Positions 10,556 to 21,298 of a stretch of DNA of 64,000 bases are shown here, piece after piece. A program made the translations under genes and the position numbers. The stretch covers positions 103,353,994 through 103,417,993 of the forward strand of contig BSWB01000005.1 of the NCBI GenBank assembly GCA_033239125.1, given 5' to 3'. The notes beneath the pieces are model-generated. The model saw nothing but the letters and a program-made list of their open reading frames with translations, was not told where the DNA came from and did no database searches. Numbering within the stretch: position 1 is the stretch's first letter; each line of letters begins with the position of its first letter. This stretch comes from Fagopyrum homotropicum. Lineage: Eukaryota; Streptophyta; Magnoliopsida; Caryophyllales; Polygonaceae.

Positions 10556-11875
10556 AAGAATCTTAAATGGAGTAGAAGAAGAAGAAGAAGAGGAGAGGAA
10601 GGGATTAGAAGAATTGTTTGAATTTGAGTTAGAGTAAGAGTTACCTGATTTTTGATTGTTGGATCTCCAATTGTTGTTGTTGGATCCTCTATTTTTATTG
10701 TAGTTGTTGTTTCGGGTACCATTGTTGTTGTTGTTCCTTGACCCTTGATATCCTCCCTCTTCCTTTTGGGTTTGAGTAACCAAAAGGTCTTTCAATTGCT
10801 TCACATCATTCTTCAAAGAGGTGAGTTGATCATTGTTTGAAGGAGCTTCTTGGAAGTTGACTCTTTTAACTCCACCTTCAGCTCCTTGGTGGGAGTATTT
10901 CTCCATGTGCAAAGTTTACTTCTCTATGAACTCCCAAGCTTCGTCAATCGGCATATCCATGAATGTGCCGGCGGATAGTAGTTGAAGGTTGAACTGGGTA
11001 TTTCCGTCCAGTCCCTTGAAGTATATATCCAACAACTCTATCTTTGGAATCCCAGGATGTAGGCAATCCAAAAGGATGTCTTTAAATCTCTCCCATGACT
11101 TGGACAAACTCTCCTTGTCCTTCATGATGAATGCATTGATCTTCCCTCTCATTTCAGCGGTCTTAGAGGGGAGAAAGAATTTAGTTTAGAACTCCGTCGT
11201 CATCTCCTCCCAAGTGTTGATTTTTCCTGGAGGGAGAGATTGATACCAAGTAAACGCACTATCTTTCAAAGAGAAGTAGAAAGGCATTAGCTTGTAATTG
11301 TTGTTTTCCAGCCTTAAAGGTCTCAAGGTCTCCATCAAGATCTCATAGTTTTGCAGATGTTGATGCGGCGACTCCCTCTCTAGGCCTCCAAACTGGCATT
11401 GGCGAATCATGGAAATAACTTGCGGTTGAAGTTCATAGTCATAGTCCGCTAGATCACCTAGGTTGACTCTTGGACGCCTTAGTTGCTGGTTGGGGTCCAT
11501 CCTCTGCCCTAAGGTCTGTGGAATACCTGCAAAAAGAACATCTCAGACTGGCATCCGAGGTGGAAGTATCTCGGATGGGGCAACTGGAGTTGGGTCTTGC
11601 CTCGGTCGAGGATCTGGAACTGGTCGAGGTTGATATTGGTCCCGTAAAGTCGCCATATCTACTTCGATCGCTTCCATCCTTGCGCGAGTTTCTTCCTTTT
11701 CGAGTCGTAGTTCTTCTTTACTGAGGCGTAGTTGTTCCAATGCCTCTTTCAATTCGGCCTCAAGATCGCGATTCTCTTGATTGGCCATCTTAGCTTCTTT
11801 CAAGCGTCTTTTGTATGTCTTTTCTGGTTCGGGATCGTAAGGAACGATTTCCTTCCCAGCGCGGGTTCTTCGCAT
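10556..11875 (-). pseudogene. gag: B1 gag
   Basis: Starts at ATG 11875 (MRRTRAGKEIVPYDPEPEKTYKRRLKEAKMA), a family-B start shared with B2 at 41147. A charged coiled coil is followed by the capsid core (FYFSLKDSAFTWYQSLPPGKINTWEE) and an Asn/Ser-rich tail. All parts share one frame but carry in-frame stops at 11543 (CGA to TGA), 11186 and 10916. No CCHC knuckle. The tail is joined to integrase at about 10556-10565 by a large deletion. Not functional. Confidence 0.88.
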
Positions 11876-11980
11876 AAACCTACAAGAAAGAACCTGCGAA
11901 AGTCACTCAAGTAGAGTGGTTAGTAGAAACAGGGGGAAGTGCCCCGAAAGACTACCGCAACCGGCTCGGTCTAGACCAAG

Positions 11981-11998
11981 TCCCCGGCAACGGTGCCA
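11981..11998 (-). promoter_or_regulatory. Primer-binding site of B1 (tRNA-Asp type)
   Basis: Minus strand TGGCACCGTTGCCGGGGA, one mismatch to the tRNA-Asp complement, six bases after the LTR end. Confidence 0.88.
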
Positions 11999-12004
11999 AA
12001 AACT

Positions 12005-13763
12005 TGTTCGCTCTAAATGGTGTGTGCAAGCTTTAAATTTATAACCATAGATGTATGCCTAAAACAAGGATGCGAACCCACAGTGTACGGGTCAATCGTA
12101 GTAAAAGCATGAATTCCGGGGTGTCGATCTCACGGACTTAGATGAAACAAAACCAATATAGGTAGTCAATATTGCAACTAACCACAAAAGCAATTAAAGC
12201 AATCAAAGATGATAAAAAGTCAATTAAAGGAATATGCAATTCTAGGGATTAAAGCATCTAGTTGTGGTTCCAACTCAAGATCTCAAGATAAGTGGACAAA
12301 GCTGAGAATTTGCAAAGGGAAGGTGTTACTAAAGTGGAATAGATCACCGGGTAAGTCTCACTACCCACAATCCTAAGCCAAAGAACCTATAACCGGGTAA
12401 GTCTCAAGGTACTAAGGAAAGGAATTATAATCTCAAACTAACACTCCAACTAAGGGAATAGAATCAACCTTTACCGGGTAAGTCTCAGGCTAACTCACAA
12501 AGATGGGATGAAGGCACACTCAAACCCCAATAAAGGATAAACCTTTATTACCTACACTTATGATCTTGGGTAAACAAACAAAGGAATTACCGGGTAAGTC
12601 TCATCCTAAGCTTGCATTGAACCAGGAAAGGTGTAATAAGAATAGGATTTGGCAAACTCTAACACTTAACACTCAGTTACGGATCAGATAAGTCACCTCG
12701 GTCAGACGAATTCCACCCCGGCCGAGATGTTCATTGACTGAACGAGATGTTCTAAGGTTAAGGATAAAGACTCAAGCTTTCAAGGTTCTACTGGAATTTA
12801 ACATTATTCTATCATTGTTTTTTCCCATAACCTTCAGCCAATCACCCTAGAATCACACAAAGAAATTAGCCACTTATCATCATGAAAGCAATAATCAAAT
12901 ATATGGGAAGAGAATGATTATTTGAACACAAAAACCTTAAGAACAAGGCTTTAATAACTGAATCAAATATCGAACAAATAAGCGTTCTTTGGATCACAAA
13001 TCCAACAAGACAATCAACAAGAAGGGAACCTAAGAAAGTCTTACAAAACCCTTCACAAAAGCTATAACAAGCTATCAATCCTTCCTTCAATCTTCCTTCC
13101 ATCAAAACCCTGGAGAAAAGCCCTTAATTGCTGGATGCTATCAGCCCTCTAACCATGTATATGCATGGTTGAACTTGTGAAAAATCCAACCCTTTATATA
13201 GGAAAACAAACTTACAAAGATAAAATATCTTGAAAAGATATTTTCCTAATAAAATATATCCATATCTCTAAAATAGATCTCAAAAATATATAATCTTCCT
13301 TCCAGAAATCCAGCCCAAAAATATAAGATTTCTCCTTCCAAAAATAAAAGATCTCAACCAAGAATAAACGATCTCGCCGCGTCAGGGTATTCGCCTCGAT
13401 CGAGACGCTCCTCAAGATCACCTCGGTCGAGGTGATACTGTAACTGACCGAGGTGACTCTCAACTAAATGTAAAATCTCTCAAATCTGGTCCAAAGTAAA
13501 TCTTTAATCCTTTTCCATGCTTCCTGGTTTCTTCCTTAAGCTCCTGAATGTAGCTCCAACGACTCCTTCACTCCTTTAGCGCCATTTTGATGCAAAACGT
13601 GCCATTTTACCTACGATTACAACAAAACTTGGTGTAGACCTCGATTCCCGCAAAGGTAGATGAAATGACAATATAATCACATAATATACATCCAAACATG
13701 CAGATTATTGAATATAAAACGTCTAAACAAGTCTCAAAATATAGACTATAGTTCATGCTATTA
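12005..13763 (-). repeat. 5' LTR of B1 (1759 bp)
   Basis: Starts TAATAGCATG (one change from the family TGATAGCATG) and ends GAGCGAACA on the minus strand. TATA box at 13193-13200. U5 is about 1.1 kb and holds four copies of ACCGGGTAAGTCTCA (plus-strand orientation) between about 12347 and 12603. U3 has an inverted motif TCACCTCG-GT-CGAGGTGA at 13418-13435. Confidence 0.92.
13193..13200 (-). promoter_or_regulatory. TATA box of B1 5' LTR
   Basis: Minus strand CCTATATAAAGGGTTGG. The same box is seen in both LTRs of B3 (34257-34264, 39163-39170). Confidence 0.7.
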
Positions 13764-14680
13764 TTATACCAACCACATCTCACAAATTGTCAACAATACT
13801 TATCCCAGATTCTAAATTGCAAACACCTGATTAAACAAACTTAAAATTACAAAATACCCAAATTCTAGGGTTTAAACCAAACAATTGGGTCACAAAAGCG
13901 GGACTCACTCCACAAAAAACAGGGCGGCGGCACTGGTGGCAGCGGCAGGTCGAGACGGAGGAAGATTTGTGGCGGCAAAGCAACCGGCTACGGAGGAAAT
14001 GGGGTCTTCGGCGGCCAACTATAGCGAAATAATCCCTCGGCCTCTTGCCCAGACTGAGACGGAGTTGGTTGGAGGTCGGCGTGGGAAGGTAAGAAGAGAA
14101 GGAGGGAAGCAATGAGGGTTCCTGACGGCCGGTGACGCAGCGACTACGAAGGAAGGCCCTCGGCGGCCGGTTGCAACAACGGTGAAGCTAGGAAGGCCGT
14201 TGGAGACAACTCTCTGCGCAACACTTTTATAGCAGACGGAGGCCAGTGCATCGGGGTTGCTGGTTGCCTCTTGCCGGACTACTAGTGCGTGCGATAGACC
14301 GAAGAGAGGAGGTCGGCGTGAGGTTCATCTGAGGCCAGCGTGAGTGTCATATGAGGCTGCATGAGAGAAGGTAAGAGAGGGAAGAGAGGGGTTCTATGAG
14401 AGTAGGTGAGGGAAGGCTGCGAGTTCAGAGGAGATGAAGAGAGGGTTGCCGCCTCCTGCACGAGTGAGAGAAGGGGAGAGTAAAGCTAGGGTTAGGAAGG
14501 AGGAAGGTCATCGGGCCACATATGAGGGAAAATGTCTTCTGGGCCGGCCCATCTTGACGGCCCAACTGTTTTATCTTACCGGGTTAAAAAAACGAAATAA
14601 ATAGAACGACGGAAAAAGTCTAAACCGGTTAAATTCCGGTTAGGCCCGGGATTTCTCAAAATAAATTTTCGGATATTACA
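13764..14680 (-). repeat. C2 chromovirus 3' LTR, partial
   Basis: On the minus strand the LTR begins TGTAATATCC at 14680, directly after a polypurine tract (AAGGAGGTACTC). A TATA box (CTATAAAAG) lies near 14228. The LTR is cut at 13764 by B1. It is G+C-rich, with repeated GGTCGGCGTG and CGGCGGCC. An apparent ORF at 13885-14115 is low-complexity LTR sequence, not a gene. Confidence 0.75.
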
Positions 14681-16038
14681 TGAGTACCTCCTTAAAATAA
14701 GTTTCATCCCGAAACTTAGAATAAGCAACATCACTCCGATAACTCCATAGTATCTGACTCTTCTTCTAAAGAATCTTCGTTCTACTTTTCTAACATGCAA
14801 GAATCTCTCAAGGACCATAAAATTTAACCACAAAAACACAAAACACCCAAACACGGAAGTAATCCCATCGTCAGCTAAGTCATATACATCAATGTTAGAG
14901 TACTAACTCGTCGGTGAAGGGGTTGCGGCGGACTCCGCAAGGAACTCGTGATAATTGCTTATATGGCTATCATTTGTCTCTCAAGTAACCTCATTGATTC
15001 CTCGTTTGCCACTAGATCATCATTACTGACAACATGTATCGAGTCGTGTAAGTACTCTCTCGATTGATACATAGAAACACCAGGTGTCAACGCCAACTTG
15101 TAAGCCACTTCTCCAACACCCGCTAGATCTAAAAAAACGTCCGATATATTGGAAACTCGACTTCCTTCTCGGGTCTTTCTCAATGAAGCACTTTCATTAT
15201 TTTTCTCTTTGATTGTCTCTAAAAAAGAGGATCGAACTTCCAAATTACACTATTGGTTTTGGTTCTTGTCAACCCAACTTTGATGCTACGTTTCCTCAAT
15301 TCATGTTGTAAGTTTTGAGCAATGAATGAAGTACTTTACTTCACACCGCGTCTACTAACGAGACACATATGCTTTTACTCTTACGTCATTCTTCAAAACT
15401 CAATTAAGCACTTGTCATGGAGAAACACGTGTACATTTCAAATGATCATACCTCAAAGAAATGTCAAAGCAGTTGCCCACGACTCTTTCATTAACTCTTA
15501 ACAAATATTATGACCCTTGTCCATTTTCAAAACTTCTTTGTCTTCCAGCTTAGGTTATCCATTGTTGGTATTACTTTGGAGAATCTCTCCACAAATCCGG
15601 AAATGACCGGAACATCCCAAAAAACTTGTTACTTCCTTCACCTCGGGGTTGTCATCCCGAGACAACTTGTCATACAACTTCTCTCTTTTCGCAACTAGTG
15701 TTCTTCATAACAATTCAAAACAAAAGTTCAAGATAAAGTCTGGTGTTCTCTCTTCATTGCATTAGTTCTACTGAATCTTTATCAATAAGATCTCGTAACC
15801 GGTTTTCTTTAAATGCTTCCACAACTCACGTCTCATCCCAAGGTCATTGTATATGGCACCTTGGGTGTCATAATTGAGTCAAGCTTGAACTTAGTGGAAA
15901 AATCCACATTCAGATGTGCTAGAATCCGTGATATCTCGGTTTTCGTCTTTCCTTCTTTCTCCACCTAACGTAATAATCGTCACAACCTTGTCTCAACACT
16001 TGATAGGTTGTTATGGTACTAATGACCTTCCCCGATTT
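14681..16038 (-). pseudogene. pol: C2 chromovirus pol C-terminal remnant
   Basis: Decayed minus-strand coding sequence upstream of the C2 LTR. The clearest part is 14959-15243, where GVGEVAYKLALTPG...SREYLHDSIHV...ANEESMRLLERQ matches the integrase C-terminal and chromodomain approach of Tekay/Del elements (compare the usual EVAYRLALPP...HDPSHV). 15244-16038 has no open frame that I can assign with confidence. The sequence is cut at 16038 by the C1 LTR; gattt at 16034-16038 is the candidate target site. Confidence 0.65.
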
Positions 16039-17994
16039 TGTAACACCCCGAATCCGCGGGACTCGGGATGCCACGTTGGGCTACGATCTGACAATGGATC
16101 CTGACCCTAGCTTGACAACAAGTTCACTGGACCTTACAACATGGCACTGACAAATATAAAACAAATACATAAAACAGTATAAACTGTATGACCCAAAGTA
16201 AACAACAACATAGCCGAGTATATAAAACGAAATCGTCACACATGAGGTACAAAAGATCATCCTCACGCAAGAGGGAAACACAACAACCCAAACCAACCAC
16301 CTAATGTACGAGAGTCCTCGGCCTGTCACCCTGCCAAGTCACTCAACAGCGCCTAACCTGTAAACATCTACAACACGGTATGAAACCGTTAGCTAACCAT
16401 ACATATATAAGGTAATGCATAAGCACATACACAATCAGGAAAGATAAACAGATCAGCATGCTATCACACATTTACCCATTTTACCATCTTTATATAATGG
16501 TCATTCACTCACATTGTATATATATCCATAGATGAAAATATGTGACACGAGGACCGATACATCCTCGCCTCTGAGCCTGCTAGCCATCTGGAGTGGAATC
16601 GGTCACACAACCCGTGTACCCTATGGGAGTGGTGTTGTGTCCTCCCTGTATACCAGGTCTGGCCTGATATCAGAGAACCTCCCAGACTCCACGGCGGGAT
16701 GAAAGGGAAAGGTTATCACAGCCACGCATACGGGGCAAACCATATAAAACATCGGCCGGTATAAACAACATCTCATGCTATCATAGCAACACAATAAGCA
16801 CACACCACTCATGCAAACACCCAAATATAAGGATGGCAGCTAAGTAAGTCCCACGGACTTACCTCTACCTCGTACACAGCTCAACCACAACAACCTCCAA
16901 TCCTGCGAGAGGGGCACTGCATAATAACAAGGCATAAAGATATATCAACCTCTATTTATCAAAGGGGTCACACTTAGACCCAAAGGGATCCATAGAGATC
17001 ATACTCAACCTCTCAACCTCACAACCTCAATCAACATCAACCAAAGTCCTTAAAGTTGTACAAGGCATAAACCGATCATAACCTCAACCGAACACATCCT
17101 CACATATCTAGAATGATCCTATAAACTCATACTAGGAAAGGAGGGAACAAAGGCATCTTAAGGAAGGCCTAGAAGCAATACACACCTGCAGAACCAAGTG
17201 CAACACCAAGCTGGTGCAGGTGGCCGTAGGGGCGGCTAGGGAATGGCGCAAGGGCGGCTCACTGCTGGAGCAGGGGCGGTCCAGAAATGGCGCAGGGGCA
17301 GCTGGTGTGTAGAGACACACCCCTTCAGCTCCTTCCTCACTCCTTTCTTCGATTCTCCATTCTTCTTCACTCCAGCAGCAACATACACATATCACATACA
17401 TATATATACATCAACACAAGCCAAAACATGGCTGAACAAGATCCAATGCTAAGGAAACCCTACTAAACTAAGGATAGGATGGAAAAGATGAAGAAAAGAA
17501 GGAAGGAAGAGGAGAAGCCATGAAAGCTTACCAAGCTGAGCTCTCCAGCGGATTAACACCACACCAAACAACCTCAAGCTGGCTCCACAAGGCACATCAA
17601 CATCAGCATCAACAAACCACAAGCAAAGCCAATGACAAAGCTCACAAAACTCACACATGGATCAAGAAGAGATCCAAAGGAGAAGAGAGGAGAAGAAGAA
17701 GAGCGTAGGGAGAGAGAGATGGAGCAGGAAAGAGATTGAGGAAACCCTCATCTGAAGAAAGAAGAAAATATAAAGGAAAGAGGGGTCAAAAAGCAAAGAT
17801 CGGGTCAAAGAAGACGGCTGCAACACACCACAAACCGCAGGGGCGGCTGGCTTGGCCACTGGGGCGGCTCACAGAACCGTAGGGACGGCCAGCCAGGGGC
17901 GTAGAGGCGGCCCATTGCAACTCTAACCAAGGAAAGAAGCTGCGTCTCAGCTGAGGCGCAGGTGTAGTATCTCTCGAAGACTAGGGCTCTTACA
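16039..17994 (-). repeat. C1 chromovirus 3' LTR (1956 bp)
   Basis: On the minus strand it starts TGTAAGAGCCC at 17994 and ends GGGGTGTTACA at 16039, the inverted TGTAA/TTACA ends usual for Tekay-type LTRs. A purine tract (AGGTGGGTGAGA) precedes it, so this is the 3' LTR. A weak TATA-like TTTATATT lies near 17770. It carries at least seven copies of GGGGCGGC-like motifs in two clusters (about 17225-17300 and 17837-17915). No gene seen inside. Confidence 0.82.
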
Positions 17995-18197
17995 TCTCAC
18001 CCACCTAAAAACAAGTTTTGTCCCGAAATTTGCAAAATCCCAAAGTCTCTCGGACCCATAAGCCGAGGTACAACTCTCACTCTCTCTATCGGAGGTATCA
18101 CATCTCCGCTCAAAAGGTCATAACCTATAACAATCTATAACCTCAAACATCCACATGGCAGAATCATCAATTCCAGAAACAAGGCCATAACGCTACC
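17995..18197 (-). mobile_element. C1 internal tail and polypurine tract
   Basis: About 200 bp of C1 between its pol end and 3' LTR; the minus strand reads AATTTCGGGACAAAACTTG then AGGTGGGTGAGA, the usual end of Tekay-type internal regions. A2 inserted at 18197; the TSD ctacc (18193-18197) is repeated at 31413-31417, where C1 resumes. Confidence 0.8.
18193..18197. repeat. Target-site duplication of A2, left copy
   Basis: ctacc directly before the A2 LTR; an identical ctacc lies at 31413-31417 on the other side. This fixes the ends of A2 exactly. Confidence 0.92.
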
Positions 18198-19956
18198 TGT
18201 TCGCCCCTAGAGGTGTGTGCAAATAAGTTTTAAATTTATAAAACTAGAATCAAGCAGCGAACCCGCAGTGTACGGATCGACGTAGTTAAGCAAGGATTCC
18301 AGAGTATCGAACACAGGGATTTGGGGAGAACGAACTCGATTGTAGGTTATCAAGCAAATAAATACAAGAGCTTTGCAAATTATTGGGAAAACAACAATCC
18401 TAAAGATCCAAGTATCCAGCTGTGGCAATCGATTCAAGATATACTTAATGATGTAAAGACAGAGTTGAGATATGCGAAGGTATACTAATGTAAGGTGATC
18501 GTACGGTGAAGTTCCAAAAACCTTATATAACTCACCTACAAGGCATTCTCTATACAGGTTGTTGAGGCTCAATATAGGAAGATTTTAAAGATGAGAATTA
18601 GTATCAAATACCCAAACTTATAACCCAAGGATCAAGACTAACTTAACCGATTGAGGTTGTGACACTCACAATCGAGGTAGAGGTTGTTGAGGCTTCACTA
18701 CCACCTAGAAAAGACAAGTCTAAACTAAGCTAAAGCCAATCTTTAACTTTAGATTAAAGTAAAAGCAGGTTCGTAGACTTGAATGAAATCACGGTTGGTT
18801 CTTGAGGTTCCACGGCCGTGGACTCAAGAACAGCCCGTAATTTAGGGTTGTCGGCGATGTTTCTCTAACTCTCAGGGTCTAATCTGTTTGTGATCGATCT
18901 ATCATCATCTAAGCCACAACTATCAACCCTTCACCTTAGAATTGTTAAGGGTTTTTAGCCAATAACAGTCATGTTGATACCAATTTAAGGATTAAAAGAT
19001 AAAAAGATGAAAACTTTCAAGAACATTCAATAATCTTCAATTCAATCTCAAGGTCGCAAAGAGAACAAGTAATGTCAAAAGATTCAAAGTAAAACAAACA
19101 ATCACCACCTTAGGAAGGAAGAGAAAACGGGATGTCAATCCGTTTTCCAAATCAAACCTAAACAAGAAGAGAGATCTTCTTGCAAAATCTTCCAAGAATT
19201 ACGATCTTCTGCAAATCCGGAGATCTCAACAGCAATCTCCACCAAAAGTGCGAGATTAGAGGAATCCCAAACACGAACTTCGATATCTTCAAAGAGATGT
19301 CAATTGCTTCCAAGCAAGCTAAGCAAAGCGTCTTTGTGTCTAAGCGGCGATCAATGAGGGTAAACGGGGTAGCCAAGGTGACGGAATCTTGCTTCGTCCG
19401 TCTTTTTATAGTGTAGGGCAATTGTCGGCCCGGCCCAATCTTTAAAAGATCGTGGCTTCAAAGTGGGGCGAGAAGATTCGCCAAGATCACGGTCGTGGAA
19501 GTGTTCCACGACCGTAATTTAGAGCGTGGAAACAAATACGGTTTGCAACATATGTTCCACGGCCGTGTAATCCCCTGGAATGAACATGAATTTCTGACTC
19601 CAAATCCACGGCCGTAATTCTGAACGTGGTTTGTGATACGGCCGTATTTTAGGGCGTAATTTAGGGCAAGAACGTGATTCTTCCCTAAACTCGTGCATTC
19701 CTCAAGCTAAGACTCCAAATTGCTTCCAAAGAATATCCTCAATCTATGGACATATCAACTCAACTCTCCTTTGCTTGATTCCGTTCGGAAATAGCTCCAA
19801 ATCACCTATAATCAACATAGAACTAGTGTAGACATCCATATCGACAATATAGGTAATACTAGCTTACATATGCATAAAGTTCAATCAATGACTATCAATA
19901 TGAATCAAATACGTTTAGAAAACGTGCCTAAAATATCACAATATTTCATGCTAACA
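18198..19956 (-). repeat. 3' LTR of A2 (1759 bp)
   Basis: TGTTAGCATG...GGGCGAACA on the minus strand, same length as the 5' LTR. TATA (TATAAAAA) at 19403-19410. Palindrome motifs at about 18808-18822 and 19490-19660. Confidence 0.95.
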
Positions 19957-21298
19957 AATAACCCCATACTTAACACTTGCTTGTCCCTAAGCAAGGTCTT
20001 TCAAAAAGCTTTAAACAAGAGTTAGGATGAAATATGTATACCTTCTTTTGGATGAATGTGACTTCTAAAGAATAAATCATTTTCAAACCTTGCTTCAATC
20101 GTTTTTCAAACTTTCACACACTTAATCAAAGAGTAAAAGGTAAAGAAAATTCATGAATCAACTCAACTTCTAAATAAGCATTATAACCTTCAAACATTAA
20201 CAAAATCATTCACAAGAAACTTCAATTTAGATCACCAAGTCATATAACATTCTTTTGATCTTAAGGACTTTCAAAGAAAAGGTCTAGAATATGGAAGGGA
20301 GGGGAAAACTTTAAGGGAAAGTGGTGCATAAATCCGGGAAAGTGGACAACTACCTTCTTCTTCTTATGTGGTTTCCGCAACACTTCAACTTAGAGCTTTG
20401 CTCTCTTCTTTTCACTTTTCGATTTTACTTTTGGAGTTATGGATAGAGGTGCACAAAAACCGAAGCCTAGGAGATCGGCGTTTCTCAAATTTTTCAAGAG
20501 ATGCCTCAAACCCTTAGCGCACATACCATAATCCGCTAGGAATATCGCTCAATCCGACTTTGGCAAGACACAAACACCCGGCTATGTGAATGGTGCCGAG
20601 TTACTCATCGTCATGATTGACTTCCCCAAACCTATAATTTCTTTCTATTCAATTGATTGCAAATAATTGCTCTCATGGCCCGCCCACATCAAGCATGCCT
20701 TTTTCTCATTCACTTCTCCAAATTCCCGGATAGGTAAAGGAGGCTAATATTTCAATGAGGAGCTAGATGATCAAAGAAAGAAGAAAGAAAGTATTGAATT
20801 GCCTTAATCATTTCAATAAGAAGTATAGGAACTTATAACGTGATTTCAACATCAATTTTCTAGCATGATTTAGGTAACATTTTCACATTATAAAACTTGC
20901 AAAAGAGGTAAAATTCATTCGTTCAAATTCTTTTCAATTCACAATCCTTTTAAGCATGCAATTGTCATCAAACTCAATTCACAAGTAGTGATTATCATGG
21001 AAATCATCTCAATTCATTAGAAGCATAAGATTTTCAAAATTTTTCAATTTTTATGGGTTTTTCAAGTCATTTTTCATGCAATGCAATAAGGAAACGTGTA
21101 ACACATAATGAAGATGCAACGATAGTCTCGAATGAAAGCAAACATAGAGAGTAGAGTTATTACAAACTTTTAGTACATCCCACCCCATACTTAGGACGAA
21201 CATTGTCCCTAATGTTCAAAAGAAAGAACAAAATAAAGAAAAGAAAAAAAAACTCACAAGTGGTGGCGGGAATGTCTAAGACAACGATCATGCATCAA
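19957..21298 (-). other. A2 3' non-coding region: PPT, hairpin, conserved block
   Basis: No gene. From the LTR inward: PPT (AAGTATGGGGTTATT, about 19957-19971), hairpin CTTGCTTGTCCCTAAGCAAG at 19976-19995 (one mismatch), a block of about 185 bp (20448-20632) nearly identical to family B, A/T-rich filler, and a second hairpin plus AAGTATGGGGTGGG at about 21176-21206, just after the 3' ORF stop. Confidence 0.8.

Larger units (their letters stand above)
7837..13763 (-). mobile_element. B1: Athila-like element, family B, internally deleted
   Basis: From 13763 on the minus strand: 5' LTR, PBS, gag with several stops, a deletion joining gag to integrase, the pol C-terminus, spacer and the start of the 3' ORF, where A1 inserted. 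Protease, RT and RNase H are missing, about 3.2 kb judging from A2. The 3' LTR lies beyond the left window edge. B1 sits inside the LTR of chromovirus C2; the 5 bp beside its LTR are ttata (13764-13768). Confidence 0.9.

Noticed and set aside
13885..14115. GC-rich ORF that might be a host gene exon
   Set aside because: It lies inside the C2 LTR, between its TATA box and the B1 insertion, is low in complexity and shows no recognisable domain.
15510..15698. Plus-strand ORF in the C2 remnant
   Set aside because: Opposite to the element's coding strand and without similarity to any family I know.
17243..17452. ORFs on either strand in the C1 LTR
   Set aside because: Low-complexity reading of LTR sequence with GGGGCGGC repeats; no start context or domain.
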